Assembly (NCBI RefSeq): GCF_003254645.1
Contig: NZ_PNFD01000003.1
Location: 544,104-608,103 of the forward strand
From: Microbacterium suaedae
Lineage (GTDB): Bacteria; Actinomycetota; Actinomycetes; Actinomycetales; Microbacteriaceae
DNA length: 64,000 bases
Reading direction: 5' to 3'
The notes below the pieces were generated by a model. That model worked only from the letters and a program-made list of their open reading frames with translations. It had not been told where the DNA came from and made no database searches. Below, in pieces: positions 7,987-18,300 of this stretch (within the stretch, counting starts at the first letter, position 1; each line of letters opens with the position of its first letter). The position numbers and the translations under genes are program-made.

Positions 7987-9978
7987 ATGCAGAACCACCG
8001 CTGGATTCGCACGCCGGAGGGCACCGCCCCGCGCATCTCGTTCGGAGCCGACTACAACCCCGACCAGTGGCCCCGCGAGGTCTGGGACGACGATGTGCGG
8101 CTCATGAAGAAGGCCGGAGTCGACGTCGTGTCGGTCGCGATCTTCTCGTGGGCGAAGCTGCAGCCGGCCGCGGATACGTGGGACTTCGCTTGGCTCGATG
8201 AGCTGATCGACCTCATGCATGCGAACGGCATCGGCGTCGATCTCGCCACGGCGACCGCGTCGCCGCCGCCGTGGCTGACGATGGCGCATCCCGAGGTGCT
8301 TCCCGTGACGGCGGAGGGGCACACGCTCTCGCAGGGCGCTCGCCAGCACTGGCGCCCCACCTCCCCCGTGTTCCGGGAGCACGCGCTCACGCTCGTCGAG
8401 AAGCTCGCCGAACGGTACGGATCCCACCCGGGCATCGTCGCGTGGCACGTGAACAACGAGCTCGGGTGCCACAACGCGTACGACTACTCCGACGACGCGG
8501 CGCGCGCCTTCCGCGCCTGGCTCCTCGCCCGGTACGAGACGATCGACGGCCTCAACCACGCGTGGGGCACCGCCTTCTGGTCGCAGGCGTACGGATCCTT
8601 CGAGGAGGTCCTGCCGCCCCGCCTCGCGGCCACGTTCCCCAATCCGACGCAGCAGCTCGACTTCCTGCGCTTCTCGTCGGATGCGCTGACGGATCACCTC
8701 ATCGCGGAGCGCGAGATCCTCACGCGCCTCACGCCGGAGATCCCCGTCACGACGAACTTCATGATCGTCGGAGACACTCGCCACGCCGACTACGCGGCGA
8801 TGGCGCGCGAGATCGATTTCGTCTCCAACGACCACTATGTGACGCAGGATCGCGACGAGCTCGCCTTCTCGGCCGCGATCACGAGCGGCGTCGCGCGGCA
8901 CCGGCCGTGGTTCCTCATGGAGCACTCGACGAGCGCCGTCAACTGGCAGCCCGTCAACCGCCCCAAGCGTCCCGGCGAGCTCGCGCGCGATTCACTGACG
9001 CACGTCGCCCACGGCGCCGATGCCGTGTGCTTCTTCCAGTGGCGCCAGTCTGAGGCGGGCGCCGAGAAGTATCACTCGGCGATGGTGCCGCATGGCGGGG
9101 AGGACACGCGTCTGTTCCGCGATGTCGTGGAACTCGGCGCGACGCTCCAAAGCCTGGGGGATGTGGTCGGATCCGACCGCGAGCCGGCCGATGTCGCGAT
9201 CCTCTTCGACTGGCACTCGTGGTGGGGATCCGAGCTCGACTCACATCCGACCGAGTTGCTGCGCTACCGCCGCGAGGCGCTCGAGTGGTGGACGGCGCTC
9301 GTCGACGCGGGCCTGCGCGTCGACGTGGTGCCGACGGATGCGGATCTCAGCGGCTACCGCATGGTCGTCGCGCCTGTGCTCTACAGCGTCACGTCCGCGC
9401 TGCGCGACAGCCTCGAGGCCTACGTGAAGAGCGGTGGGCACCTCGTGACGACCTACTTCTCGGGCATCGTCGACGAGAACGACCATGTCTGGCTCGGCGG
9501 ATACCCGGGTGCTTTCCGCGAACTGCTCGGCGTGCGCGTCGAGGAGTTCCGTCCCCTATACGAGGGCGAGGTGGTTGCTCTCTCGAACGGCGCGAGCGGA
9601 TCCGTCTGGAGCGAGCCCGTCGACATCGTCGCCGACGATGTCGAGGTTCTCGCGACGTATGAGCACGACGAGCTCGGCGCCGCGGCGACAAGGCGCCCCG
9701 TGGGATCCGGATCCGCCGCGTACGTGTCGACGCGACTCGGCGTCACGGGGATCGCGACGCTGCTGCCGGAGCTGCTCGCCGGAGCCGGCGTCGCGGCCGA
9801 GCTGCCCGAGGCACTTCACGGCTCGGTGGAGCTTGCGTCGCGCCGCGGAGTGGCGGGGCGAATCGACTTCTACATCAACCGCACGGACGAGGCAGTTTCA
9901 CTGGACGGGGTCGAGGGGAACTGGCTGCTCGGCGAACGCCTGCTCCCGCCGCGTGGGGTTGCCGTCGTGAAGGCGTAG
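7987..9978 (+). CDS. Beta-galactosidase, GH42 family
   Basis: Retaining beta-galactosidase of 663 residues without signal peptide, so cytoplasmic. The start reads ISFGADYNPDQWP, the GH42 opening. The acid/base is Glu about 158 in HVNNELGCHN and the nucleophile is Glu about 312 in WFLMEHSTSAVNWQ. A trimerisation domain and a C-terminal beta domain follow (region from WHSWWGSEL). GH42 enzymes often act on plant galactans or galacto-oligosaccharides rather than lactose, which fits the importer. The ATG at 7987 is preceded by GGGAG at short spacing. It is the last gene of the operon and is followed by a strong terminator. Confidence 0.95.
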   Translation: MQNHRWIRTPEGTAPRISFGADYNPDQWPREVWDDDVRLMKKAGVDVVSVAIFSWAKLQPAADTWDFAWLDELIDLMHANGIGVDLATATASPPPWLTMAHPEVLPVTAEGHTLSQGARQHWRPTSPVFREHALTLVEKLAERYGSHPGIVAWHVNNELGCHNAYDYSDDAARAFRAWLLARYETIDGLNHAWGTAFWSQAYGSFEEVLPPRLAATFPNPTQQLDFLRFSSDALTDHLIAEREILTRLTPEIPVTTNFMIVGDTRHADYAAMAREIDFVSNDHYVTQDRDELAFSAAITSGVARHRPWFLMEHSTSAVNWQPVNRPKRPGELARDSLTHVAHGADAVCFFQWRQSEAGAEKYHSAMVPHGGEDTRLFRDVVELGATLQSLGDVVGSDREPADVAILFDWHSWWGSELDSHPTELLRYRREALEWWTALVDAGLRVDVVPTDADLSGYRMVVAPVLYSVTSALRDSLEAYVKSGGHLVTTYFSGIVDENDHVWLGGYPGAFRELLGVRVEEFRPLYEGEVVALSNGASGSVWSEPVDIVADDVEVLATYEHDELGAAATRRPVGSGSAAYVSTRLGVTGIATLLPELLAGAGVAAELPEALHGSVELASRRGVAGRIDFYINRTDEAVSLDGVEGNWLLGERLLPPRGVAVVKA

Positions 9979-9994
9979 CGTCATTCGGAGATCG

Positions 9995-10033
9995 CCTCTG
10001 CCCGGCCCCCGTTTTCTCGGGGCCGGGCAGAGG
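9995..10033 (+). terminator. Terminator of the galactoside operon
   Basis: A perfect 15-bp GC-rich stem (9995-10009 with 10019-10033) encloses a 9-nt loop containing TTTT. It begins 16 nt after the beta-galactosidase stop and lies between convergent genes, so it may serve the LuxR-type genes as well. No long T-run follows. Confidence 0.85.
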
Positions 10034-10066
10034 TGTCTGGAGCGACGTCAACACGGGGTCGACGCG

Positions 10067-12484
10067 TCACCGAGGATCCCGCTCATCCCCGCGCGGTGCG
10101 ATGAGGAGCAGACCGGCGGCGGCTGCTCGCGCGATCGCGTCGGTCTCGCTGCGCGCATCGAGTTTCCGATAGATGGCGCGAAGGTGCGCCTTCACGGTGG
10201 CGGGAGAGAGGAACAGGCGTCGCGCCACCTCGCGTCGATCTCCGTATTCGGCGAGTGCGGCGAGGACGGTGATCTGCTGGCGTGTCAGCGCCAGGTCGCT
10301 CCGACGACTGGGATGAGCGCGCAGCACGGCCACCATCTCGATCGCGTCCCGGAGCGACGCCGACGCGGAAGCCGCCAGGAGCGCCGCCCGCTCACTCGGC
10401 GACATCAGGACGAATCCGATGCGCAACTCGTGAGTCTCCACCAGGGTCGTCAACTCGGTAGCGGCGGACGCAAGAGCCTCCTCGTTTGCCATCGCGTGCG
10501 CGAGGCGCGCATCAGCGATGAGCACGAGGTGGTGCTGCAGGGGGGTGCTCGCGGCCCTTCGAGCCTTCGCGAGCCGACGGGCGGCGGACTCGACTCGACG
10601 GTGGTCGAGGTCGAGCGCTGCGCGGAGAGCCAACGGCACGGCGCCGTCTTCTCGTCCGATCCTGGAGCTGATCACCGGCAGCGGTCCTTCGCCCAGGAGC
10701 TCGAACGTCAGCGAATAGACACGGAGACGTCGAGCGACTGCAGGGTGAGGAGGGCGGTTCAGATGATCGCGAGACGCGATGGCGAACGTCGAGCGAGCCG
10801 TTCCCGCGTGACCGTTCGCGAGGTCGGCGAGGATCCTCCCGAAAAGCGGAATGTCCCAGTTCTCGATCCCGATGGCGGACTCCTGCACGGCCCCGACCGT
10901 GCGGGATACTTCACAGAGATCGCCCGTCACGATCGCCCTGACGAGACCCGCCACTTTGTCGTTTGCGCGGAGATCTCCGCCCCACCAGACCGTGGGCCAA
11001 TCGTCGTCCGACACCTGCTGTGAGAATTCAAGCGATTGGTGGGTGCGGCCTTCGAGGCTGAGGATCAGGGCTTGGAGTGCGCGGACGGAGTTTCGTCGAT
11101 GGAGAATCCCGTGGCGAGTGCAGAAGTCGTTGACGAGTTCGAGCAGATCGAGTGAGGCATCTCGATCGCCATTGACCATGAGAGATACGCCGGTCTGGAA
11201 CGCGAAATCGGCGAAGGCGTGAGCGAGCTCGTCGTCGAGAGCATCTGCCTCGTAGAGTCGGTGCGCCTCCCGGGCGAATCGCTTGGCGGTCGCATGCTCT
11301 CGAGTCGCGAGGCCCAGCCGCCTGAGGGCATACGTCTCGATGCCGAGGAGCACGAGGCGTTCTGTGTCGGCGACGTCCTCGGGGAGCCGCCCTGACGCTT
11401 CGACGACGGCGTCGAAGTACTCGCGTGGATCGAGATGCGGGAGCGTGGAATGGGAGAGTCGAGTTCCGACCCAGTTCGCCAGGAATACGCTTTCGTGGAT
11501 GCGGCGACGCGGCAGAGCGACGATCCGATCGAAGACATCCTCCTGCAGGGTCAGCGCGAACGGGAACAGGCGCAGGCCGAGGTACTCGACGAGCGCCACG
11601 TCCTCGGCATCGATCGCGAAGAGGAACGCTCGTCTCTGATCCCCGCGGCGCAGGTGCCAGGAGGCGACATCCTGAGAGAGAGCGACACGCCGCTCCGGCC
11701 AGCGACGGCGAAGCAGGTCGAGAGCGTCGCGGCGGATGGTCTCGCGATAGGTGAACGTCAACCCGCCGTGATCATCCTCCGTCCACGCTCCCAGGTCGGC
11801 CACGACGAGAGCCTCGAGAAGGGCGCGGGGGTCCGAGCGCTGCGTCAGCATCGTCGCGAGCTCGACATCCACCGAATCCGGTATGGCGAGTGCGGCGGCA
11901 TCCCGCAGTCCCGCCGCGTCGCGGATCGCGTCCTGCAACGAAGTCGGCTTCGTCTCCGAGATCGAAGGGATCCGCGCGGCGTCGCTCGCGTGCGCGAGGC
12001 GAACCGGACGGATCCGGGACGCCGCGTCGAGGTCGACCACGACGTCGTCGGTCTCGCGCACGATCGCCGCGACATGCGGGTGGGCATCGAGCACGGCCAG
12101 CAGTTCCGTGATGACGGAACCCCATCCGCCGTCCGGCCCCGCATCTCCCACGGCGGGGTCGACGACGATCACGACCGCGACATCGACGGCCCCGAACGCG
12201 CGACGGAGCTGCTCGCGCCGCGACGACGGGTCGCCATGCACCGCGGTGATCGTCTCGACGAGAGTGTCGTCCCCGATCATTCCGCGCGAGTGCATCTGGG
12301 CGATGAGGCGCATCCAGAACCCGTCACCCGAGCGGGGTGGCGCGCCGTCGTCTGCACGGAGGACCGTGGGCAGAGAGAGTGGGCGCAGCCGGCTCAGCAC
12401 ATCGGCGATCTCACCCTCTCGAACGACGATCAGTCTTGACTGGGCGAGAAAGGAGTCCTGCAGCGTCATCGGGCCGCGCCTCAC
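10067..12484 (-). CDS. LuxR-family regulator with degenerate ATPase site
   Basis: Large transcription factor of 805 residues with a C-terminal LuxR helix-turn-helix (about residues 735-795: TRQQITVLAALAEYGDRRE followed by VARRLFLSPATVKAHLRAIYRK). It is a clear paralogue of the next gene: both share the C-terminal block, the HRRNS motif and the DWPxVW motif. Where the paralogue has a P-loop (GHGRGKTSLL), this protein reads VVREGEIADVLSRL, with no Gly-Lys-Thr/Ser, and its Walker B region is VVIVVDPAVG. ATP binding is therefore unlikely. The GTG at 12484 overlaps the TGA of the upstream paralogue by 4 bp and has AGGGG upstream, so translation is coupled; an ATG at 12469 is the alternative. Confidence 0.85.
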   Translation of the reverse strand: MRRGPMTLQDSFLAQSRLIVVREGEIADVLSRLRPLSLPTVLRADDGAPPRSGDGFWMRLIAQMHSRGMIGDDTLVETITAVHGDPSSRREQLRRAFGAVDVAVVIVVDPAVGDAGPDGGWGSVITELLAVLDAHPHVAAIVRETDDVVVDLDAASRIRPVRLAHASDAARIPSISETKPTSLQDAIRDAAGLRDAAALAIPDSVDVELATMLTQRSDPRALLEALVVADLGAWTEDDHGGLTFTYRETIRRDALDLLRRRWPERRVALSQDVASWHLRRGDQRRAFLFAIDAEDVALVEYLGLRLFPFALTLQEDVFDRIVALPRRRIHESVFLANWVGTRLSHSTLPHLDPREYFDAVVEASGRLPEDVADTERLVLLGIETYALRRLGLATREHATAKRFAREAHRLYEADALDDELAHAFADFAFQTGVSLMVNGDRDASLDLLELVNDFCTRHGILHRRNSVRALQALILSLEGRTHQSLEFSQQVSDDDWPTVWWGGDLRANDKVAGLVRAIVTGDLCEVSRTVGAVQESAIGIENWDIPLFGRILADLANGHAGTARSTFAIASRDHLNRPPHPAVARRLRVYSLTFELLGEGPLPVISSRIGREDGAVPLALRAALDLDHRRVESAARRLAKARRAASTPLQHHLVLIADARLAHAMANEEALASAATELTTLVETHELRIGFVLMSPSERAALLAASASASLRDAIEMVAVLRAHPSRRSDLALTRQQITVLAALAEYGDRREVARRLFLSPATVKAHLRAIYRKLDARSETDAIARAAAAGLLLIAPRGDERDPR

Positions 12485-14988
12485 AGAAGCCCCTGGGCCG
12501 CGGCTCTGGCGATCGCTTCGTCTTGGCTGTGGGCGTCGAACTTCCGATAGATCGCGCGAAGGTGCGCTTTGACTGTTCCCGGCGCGAGGAAGAGAGCGTG
12601 TGCCACCGCGCGACGATCGCCTCTCTTCGAGAGCTCTCGAAGCACCCTCAGCTGTGTGGGGGTGAGCTCCGCCGTCGCGAGCGGACGGTCCCTGGCCGGC
12701 GGAGCGGGGACTTTTGAGAAGCCGGAGCTCAGCGAGGACGGGTCGTCCAGTGCGGCGAGAACCTCCGCGCGCTCGTCGTCGGACAGAAGCGAGAAAGCGA
12801 TCCTCAGCCCATGATTCGCGTGCAGCAGGTACAGGTGGCTTGCGGCGTTTCGGATGCTGTCAGAGTCTTCGCGATGAACGCCGAGTCGTGCGAGGACAGT
12901 GAAGACGACATGCTGTTCGAGAGGGGTCTTGACGCGACCGGCGGCCTGCCCCAGTTTCGTCGCGGCGTCGCCGAACATCTTTCGGTCGATGTCGCGGGCC
13001 GCATCCAGGGCGAGTGAGAGCGGACCGCGCTCTGTGGAGCGCTTCGATCGCGACAGAGCCGGCGTCGTCTCACCGAACAAGAGCAGAATCTGCTGCAAAA
13101 TCATGAGCCGGTTGACGATTCCCGGGTGAGTCCCGTCTGTCAACTTCCTTCGAACGACCGACTCGAACCGTGTGCGCGCGGCGGTCGTCCTGCCTCTCGA
13201 GAGATCGATGAAGACGTCTCCGATCAGCACGATGTCCCAGTGCTCGGTGACCGGAGCAGTCGGCCGGAACGCAGCGATGGCGCGCTGCAGCGCGAGGACA
13301 TCTCCGCGCGCGAGCTCACGGACGATCCTGGCGAGCAGGAAGTAGCTTCGAGTGTTCCCAGTGAGCCAGACGCGTGGCCAGTCTTCGTCCTCGACGCGTC
13401 GAGCGAGATCGGCGGAGCCATTCGTGTCGCCGGCGATGGCGGAGACATACGACTGCGCGGCGAGGGCAGAGTTGCGGCGATGCCCGATGCGTCGCAGGGC
13501 GCAGAATCGCTCGACGGTGCGGAGGAGTCGTGTCGCCCGCTGCCACTCCTCGCTGTAGATCAGCGTCACCCCGACTTGATAGGCGTAGGTCGCGAACGCG
13601 TGATCGAGCGACTCATCAAACCGCCCGGCCGCGAGAAGGTTTCGGGCCTGTTCGTCGAATCGGATCGCGGTGCTGCGGGCGTCATCTCCCGCACCCAGGC
13701 GGCGCAGCGCGTACGCCTCGATTCCGAGGATGACGAGCCGCTCCGTCGCGTTCACCTCATCGGAGGAGCGCCGACACGCGGCGACAGCCGCCTCAAAGAA
13801 CTCCCGAGCGTCGAGGCCGGGGCGGGCCCCCAGATCGAGTTGTTCTGCCGTCCAGACCGCGAGAAGGGGGTGCTCGCGGAGACGCTCGAACGGGAGAGAC
13901 GAGGCGCGGTTGGTGGTCTCGGCGGGCAGGGAGAAAGAGACGGGGAATAGACGCAGTGCGATGCCGCCGATGAGGTCGATATCCTCGCTGTCGATCGCAT
14001 AGTCCAGCGCGATGTCGGTGAGTCCCTCATTCGCGAAATGTCGCGCGAGGATCTGGCACGAGCGGCGATGGACTGACGGCCAGCGTCGTCGAAGCAGATC
14101 GCGGGCCCGAATACGAGTTCCTCCGCGGAACTCGAAGCGTTCGGATCCGAGTGCGTCCTTCACCCAGGTGCCGAGCCCGGCATCGGTGACGTGATCGAGA
14201 AGTTCAGCGGCGCGCGGCCGTCCGACGAGAGCTTCGGCGAGCCGCCTGTCGATGCTGGGAGGGAGCGTCAATGCGCAGATGTCGACCACCGTTGAGGGGT
14301 CCGTGAACGAGCCAGAGAGTTCGCCGACCGAATAGCCGGACTGCGACGATTCCGCCGGTCCGGAGCCAGATTCGGCTGATCCGTCGCAATGTCCCGCACT
14401 CGCCATGTACTCTGCGAGATCCGTCGTGCTCACGTCTGCGCGCGTGACATTCGCGGAGTCGACGAGGACGTCGACGTCGGTCGCAGCGGTCTCGGCCAAG
14501 ACAACCCTGAGGTGCGTGACCTGGTCGAGCAGGTGGGCAATGTCGGCGAGCAATGCGCGGTAGGTGGGGGGATCGATGGCGGCGTGAGCATCGTCCACGA
14601 CCAACACGGACGGGGCTGTGAGCACGGTGAGCATCGTCGCCAGTGCGTCGCGCGCCTCGACGCTCGACGCGCGGATCGCGGTCAGCGTTCGGGAGAGATG
14701 CTCGTCGGCGATCAGCGCGCGTGAGTGCAGGTGAGTGATCGCTCGTAGCCAGAAACTCGCAGCCGTCCGGGGCGCGGGGGTGGCATCCGGCCACACGACG
14801 ATCTCATCCGAGAGAGCTGACGTCCACGATCGCAAGAGAGACGTCTTTCCTCGTCCATGTCCGGCGCGGATGACGACCAGCCGAGCACCGCCGGTCAGAG
14901 CAGACGGGTAGAGCACTCGACGATCTGTTGTCAACCCGTTCCTCTCGCACTCATAAAGCGACGCTGCCGACGGGAGAATCCCGGCCAC
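12481..14988 (-). CDS. LuxR-family ATPase regulator (MalT/STAND-like)
   Basis: 835-residue transcription factor. An N-terminal NTPase domain has Walker A GHGRGKTSLLRSW and Walker B SVLVVDDAH; a helical, TPR-like middle follows, and the C-terminus (about 765-835) is a LuxR helix-turn-helix (LTPTQLRVLRELSKRGDRR, then LFLAPGTVKAHLRAIYRKFD). This is the architecture of signal-responsive STAND activators. It is divergent from the giant surface-protein gene and coupled to its paralogue downstream, so the pair probably controls that gene, though this is inferred from position only. The start is uncertain: the GTG at 14988 lacks a ribosome binding site, while a TTG at 14934 has GAGAGGA upstream and would give a protein 18 residues shorter. 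Confidence 0.87.
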   Translation of the reverse strand: MAGILPSAASLYECERNGLTTDRRVLYPSALTGGARLVVIRAGHGRGKTSLLRSWTSALSDEIVVWPDATPAPRTAASFWLRAITHLHSRALIADEHLSRTLTAIRASSVEARDALATMLTVLTAPSVLVVDDAHAAIDPPTYRALLADIAHLLDQVTHLRVVLAETAATDVDVLVDSANVTRADVSTTDLAEYMASAGHCDGSAESGSGPAESSQSGYSVGELSGSFTDPSTVVDICALTLPPSIDRRLAEALVGRPRAAELLDHVTDAGLGTWVKDALGSERFEFRGGTRIRARDLLRRRWPSVHRRSCQILARHFANEGLTDIALDYAIDSEDIDLIGGIALRLFPVSFSLPAETTNRASSLPFERLREHPLLAVWTAEQLDLGARPGLDAREFFEAAVAACRRSSDEVNATERLVILGIEAYALRRLGAGDDARSTAIRFDEQARNLLAAGRFDESLDHAFATYAYQVGVTLIYSEEWQRATRLLRTVERFCALRRIGHRRNSALAAQSYVSAIAGDTNGSADLARRVEDEDWPRVWLTGNTRSYFLLARIVRELARGDVLALQRAIAAFRPTAPVTEHWDIVLIGDVFIDLSRGRTTAARTRFESVVRRKLTDGTHPGIVNRLMILQQILLLFGETTPALSRSKRSTERGPLSLALDAARDIDRKMFGDAATKLGQAAGRVKTPLEQHVVFTVLARLGVHREDSDSIRNAASHLYLLHANHGLRIAFSLLSDDERAEVLAALDDPSSLSSGFSKVPAPPARDRPLATAELTPTQLRVLRELSKRGDRRAVAHALFLAPGTVKAHLRAIYRKFDAHSQDEAIARAAAQGLL

Positions 14989-15320
14989 CCGTGATTACAG
15001 GATATGGAGATGCGGTCACCTCGCGCGCGCGTGAGACTTCGTGGGGCGCTCGGAGCGGGGGTCGCCGGACGAATATGGTCCATGGCTCCCTGCTCAGGTG
15101 CTAATTCCCTCAGCGGGAGTAACCCGAGGGTAATTCTGTGTCGTGGTCTATCGGTGGCGGATGCGTCCGCGATGGACTGTTCGTCCGTACGTACAAGCTG
15201 AGACGACGGTGTCGCGCGTGGTGTCCTTCGTGAGGAGTACCCACCCACGACGACGAGAAGGGGGGATCGACGTGGAGAGTCCCGAGTACACCACGCGGTC
15301 GCAAGACGAGAGGGGGACCC
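14989..15320. other. Divergent intergenic region, LuxR gene / surface-protein gene
   Basis: 332 bp without a convincing gene. It must hold the promoters of the LuxR pair and of the surface protein. The section 15070-15200 is less GC-rich than its surroundings and contains an imperfect inverted repeat (listed separately). No clear -35/-10 pair stands out. The last 20 bases carry the strong ribosome binding site GAGAGGGGG of the surface-protein gene. Confidence 0.6.
15102..15135. promoter_or_regulatory. Inverted repeat, candidate LuxR-regulator site
   Basis: TAATTCCCTC (15102-15111) faces GAGGGTAATT (15126-15135) across 14 nt: CCCTC/GAGGG is inverted and both halves carry TAATT. It is the only marked symmetry in the intergenic region between the LuxR genes and the surface-protein gene. 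Binding by the LuxR proteins is a guess from position. Confidence 0.4.
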
Positions 15321-18300
15321 ATGAGTTTCCGAAGAGTTGATGTGCGAGGCCGAAGGCGGGAGCCAGGGCGCGCGGCCGATCGTATGGTGATGGGATCCGG
15401 CGGAGTACTTGCCGCTCCCGCCAAGCGCAGCACCGCGATGACGCTCGTGCTCGCGCTGCTGGGCAGCATGCTCGTGGTTGCGAGCACTGTTCTCGGAGGC
15501 TCGCCCGCGAAGGCGGCAGCGGGAGATCCTTTCGATGCTGTGGAGCCGACCGTCTTCATCGCTCAGGACAATCCCACACAGTTGCGTCGTGTGGAGACGA
15601 CCGGCGATGGAAGCTACGATTTCCAGCTCGAGGGTCCAGCGGCTGAAGTGAGTTACAACGCGGTTGGCTACAACGCCGCCGATGGCTACATCTACGGGAT
15701 GGTGATCGGGGGCGGAGGGTCTCAGGATATCCCGGCTGGTTCGCTAGTCCGCGTCGGTCAAGAGGGCACCGTAGAACGAGTGGGCACGCAGGTGTATGAG
15801 CACCCGAACGTTCGGACGTACGGGTGGTTCGTGGGCGAGTTCAATCCGAGCGACGGACTGTATTACGTTGCGGACTCAGTTCAGAACACCGACATGCTTG
15901 CAATCGACGTTGCGACGGGTACGGTCGTGAACGAGATCACCCTCAATGTTCCGCTCGATGCACAGGACTTCGCCTTCAAAGATGGGTATGCGTGGGCGAT
16001 GAGGGAGGACGGAGCGGTCCTTCGGATCGACGTTGCGACAGGGGACGTGACAGCGTTCCCGGGGGTACTGGGCGAGCCTGGTCCCTATGGGGCGGCATGG
16101 GTATTTGGAAATGGGAATCTGGGGTTCTCCAACAACGAGAGCGGCACAGTATACCAGCTGAGCATGAGCGGCAGCGCGGAGGATCCGCAGTTCGAGGTGT
16201 TCTCGACCGTTTCGGGTCCGAGCAGCAGCCTGAATGACGGAACTTCGATTCCTGGATTGCCGGCTGATCTTCAGATCGTCAAATCGGGGCCAGCGACCTA
16301 CACGAGCGGTGAGTCGATCGTCTTCGACTTTACGGTCACCAACAACGGTGAGGGCGTCTCGAGTGGGTGGCAGGTGACCGAGACGATCCCGCAAGGCCTG
16401 AGCAACCCTCGCCTGCTGGGAGATGCTGTCTCGGTTGATCCGGACAGTGACGAGACCTCGTGGAAGCTGAACGGTGGTCGCCTAGAGCCCGGCGAGTCGC
16501 AGACGTTCCAGATCGAGTTCGACACGACGACGACGTCCGGCGAGTGCGTCGCGAACGTCGCCGATGTGCTCGGAAACGAGGAGGACCCCGATCTGTCGAA
16601 CAACGAGGACACGGCGGTTTCGTGTGACCTCGAGCTCGACATCGAGAAGTCGTCGAACTGGACGCCGGAGGCGCGACCGGGTGACGTCATCGACTACACG
16701 GTGACGGCGACGAACACGGGTGACGGCGACTACACGGTGGAGAACCCCGCCGTCGTCTTCGACGACCTCTCGGGTGTGCTTGACGACGCAACGTTCGACG
16801 GCGAGGCGCAGGCGTCGCAGGGCGATGCGCCCGTGTACGAGGAGCCGCTGCTGTCGTGGTCTGGTCCGCTGGAGTCGGGCGACTTCGTCGAGCTGACGTA
16901 CTCGGTGACGCTCGCCGCGGGTGGCGACGGCGAGGTGCGCAATGTGGCGTGGGAGCCGAATGTGCCGGAAGGCCCGACACCGGAGTGCGACCCTGCCGAC
17001 GAAAACGGTCTCGACCCGGTCACGGGTGAGCCGTGCGCTGTCGTGGAGTACCCGCTGCCGCGCTTGTCTGTCGAGAAGGTCGCGGATCAGACGGATCTGC
17101 CGGCCGTCGGCGGCGAAGTCGAGTACACGATCACGGTGACGAACGAGGGCCCGGGCGCGTACACCTCGGATGCTCCCGCGACGATGTCGGATGATCTGAG
17201 CGATGTCCTGGATGACGGTGAGCTTGTCGGAGCCCCTGTCGCCTCGACAGGTTCGGCGAGCGTCGACGGCGAGACCCTCCTGTGGGAGGGCGCGCTGAAC
17301 GCGGACGACACGGCGACGATCACCTACCGGGTGGAGTACACGGGCGAGGGTGACAACAACCTGCGCAATCTCGCGTGCGTTCCTGAGGATGATGTCCTGC
17401 CGGGCGCCGAGCCGTGTGACGTAGTGAACGTCCCGGCCGCCCAGCTGAACACATGGAAGCAGGTCTCTGCGTCAGACGACCCGGCGGAGGCCGGCAGTGT
17501 TCTGACGTACACGCTGTTCTTCGAGAGCACGGGCCAGGCGCCCGCGGATGTGGACTACACCGACGAGCTGACGCATGTGCTGGACGATGCGGACGTGACG
17601 GCGGAGCCGACATCGGCGGACGGGCTGAACGCTCCTCGCGACGGGGCTCGGATCTCGGTGACGGGTTCGGTTCCTCAGGGAGAGACGTACACGGTTGAGT
17701 ACCAGGTGACGGTGAAGCCGGATGGGGAGCGCGGTGACGACATCGCGGCGAACTTCCTGGTTCCGGGGATTCCGAATGATCCGCCGCCGGAGCCGGTGTG
17801 CGAGCCGACGGATGTGGAGCGTCCGGACTGCACGGTGACGCCGATCGCGGCTGTCGAATACGCGAAGAGCGTGTCGGCGTCGTCTGATCCGGTCGAGGCC
17901 GGGACGGTTCTGACGTACACGGTCACGGTCGACAGCACGGGTGAGGCGACGACCCCGGTCTCGCGTGAGGACGTCCTGACGGGCGTGCTCGACGACGCCG
18001 AGCTGACGTCCGCGCCGGTGTCGGATACGGACTCGGTGACGGTGTCGGATGTTGTCGATAGTCGTTTCGAGATCGGCGGCGAGCTCGCCGGCGGTGAGAC
18101 GGCGACGATCACGTACGAGGTGACGGTTCTGCCGGATGCCGAGCGCGGCGACAACAGTGCGAACAACTTCCTCGTTCCTCCCGGCGGGGATCCGCGTGAC
18201 GAGTGCGTGGAGGGCTCGGATGAGTGCACGTCGACCCCGATTCCGCTGATCACGGCGGACAAGTCGGTGGATCCGGAGACGGGCACGACGGTTCTGGCCG

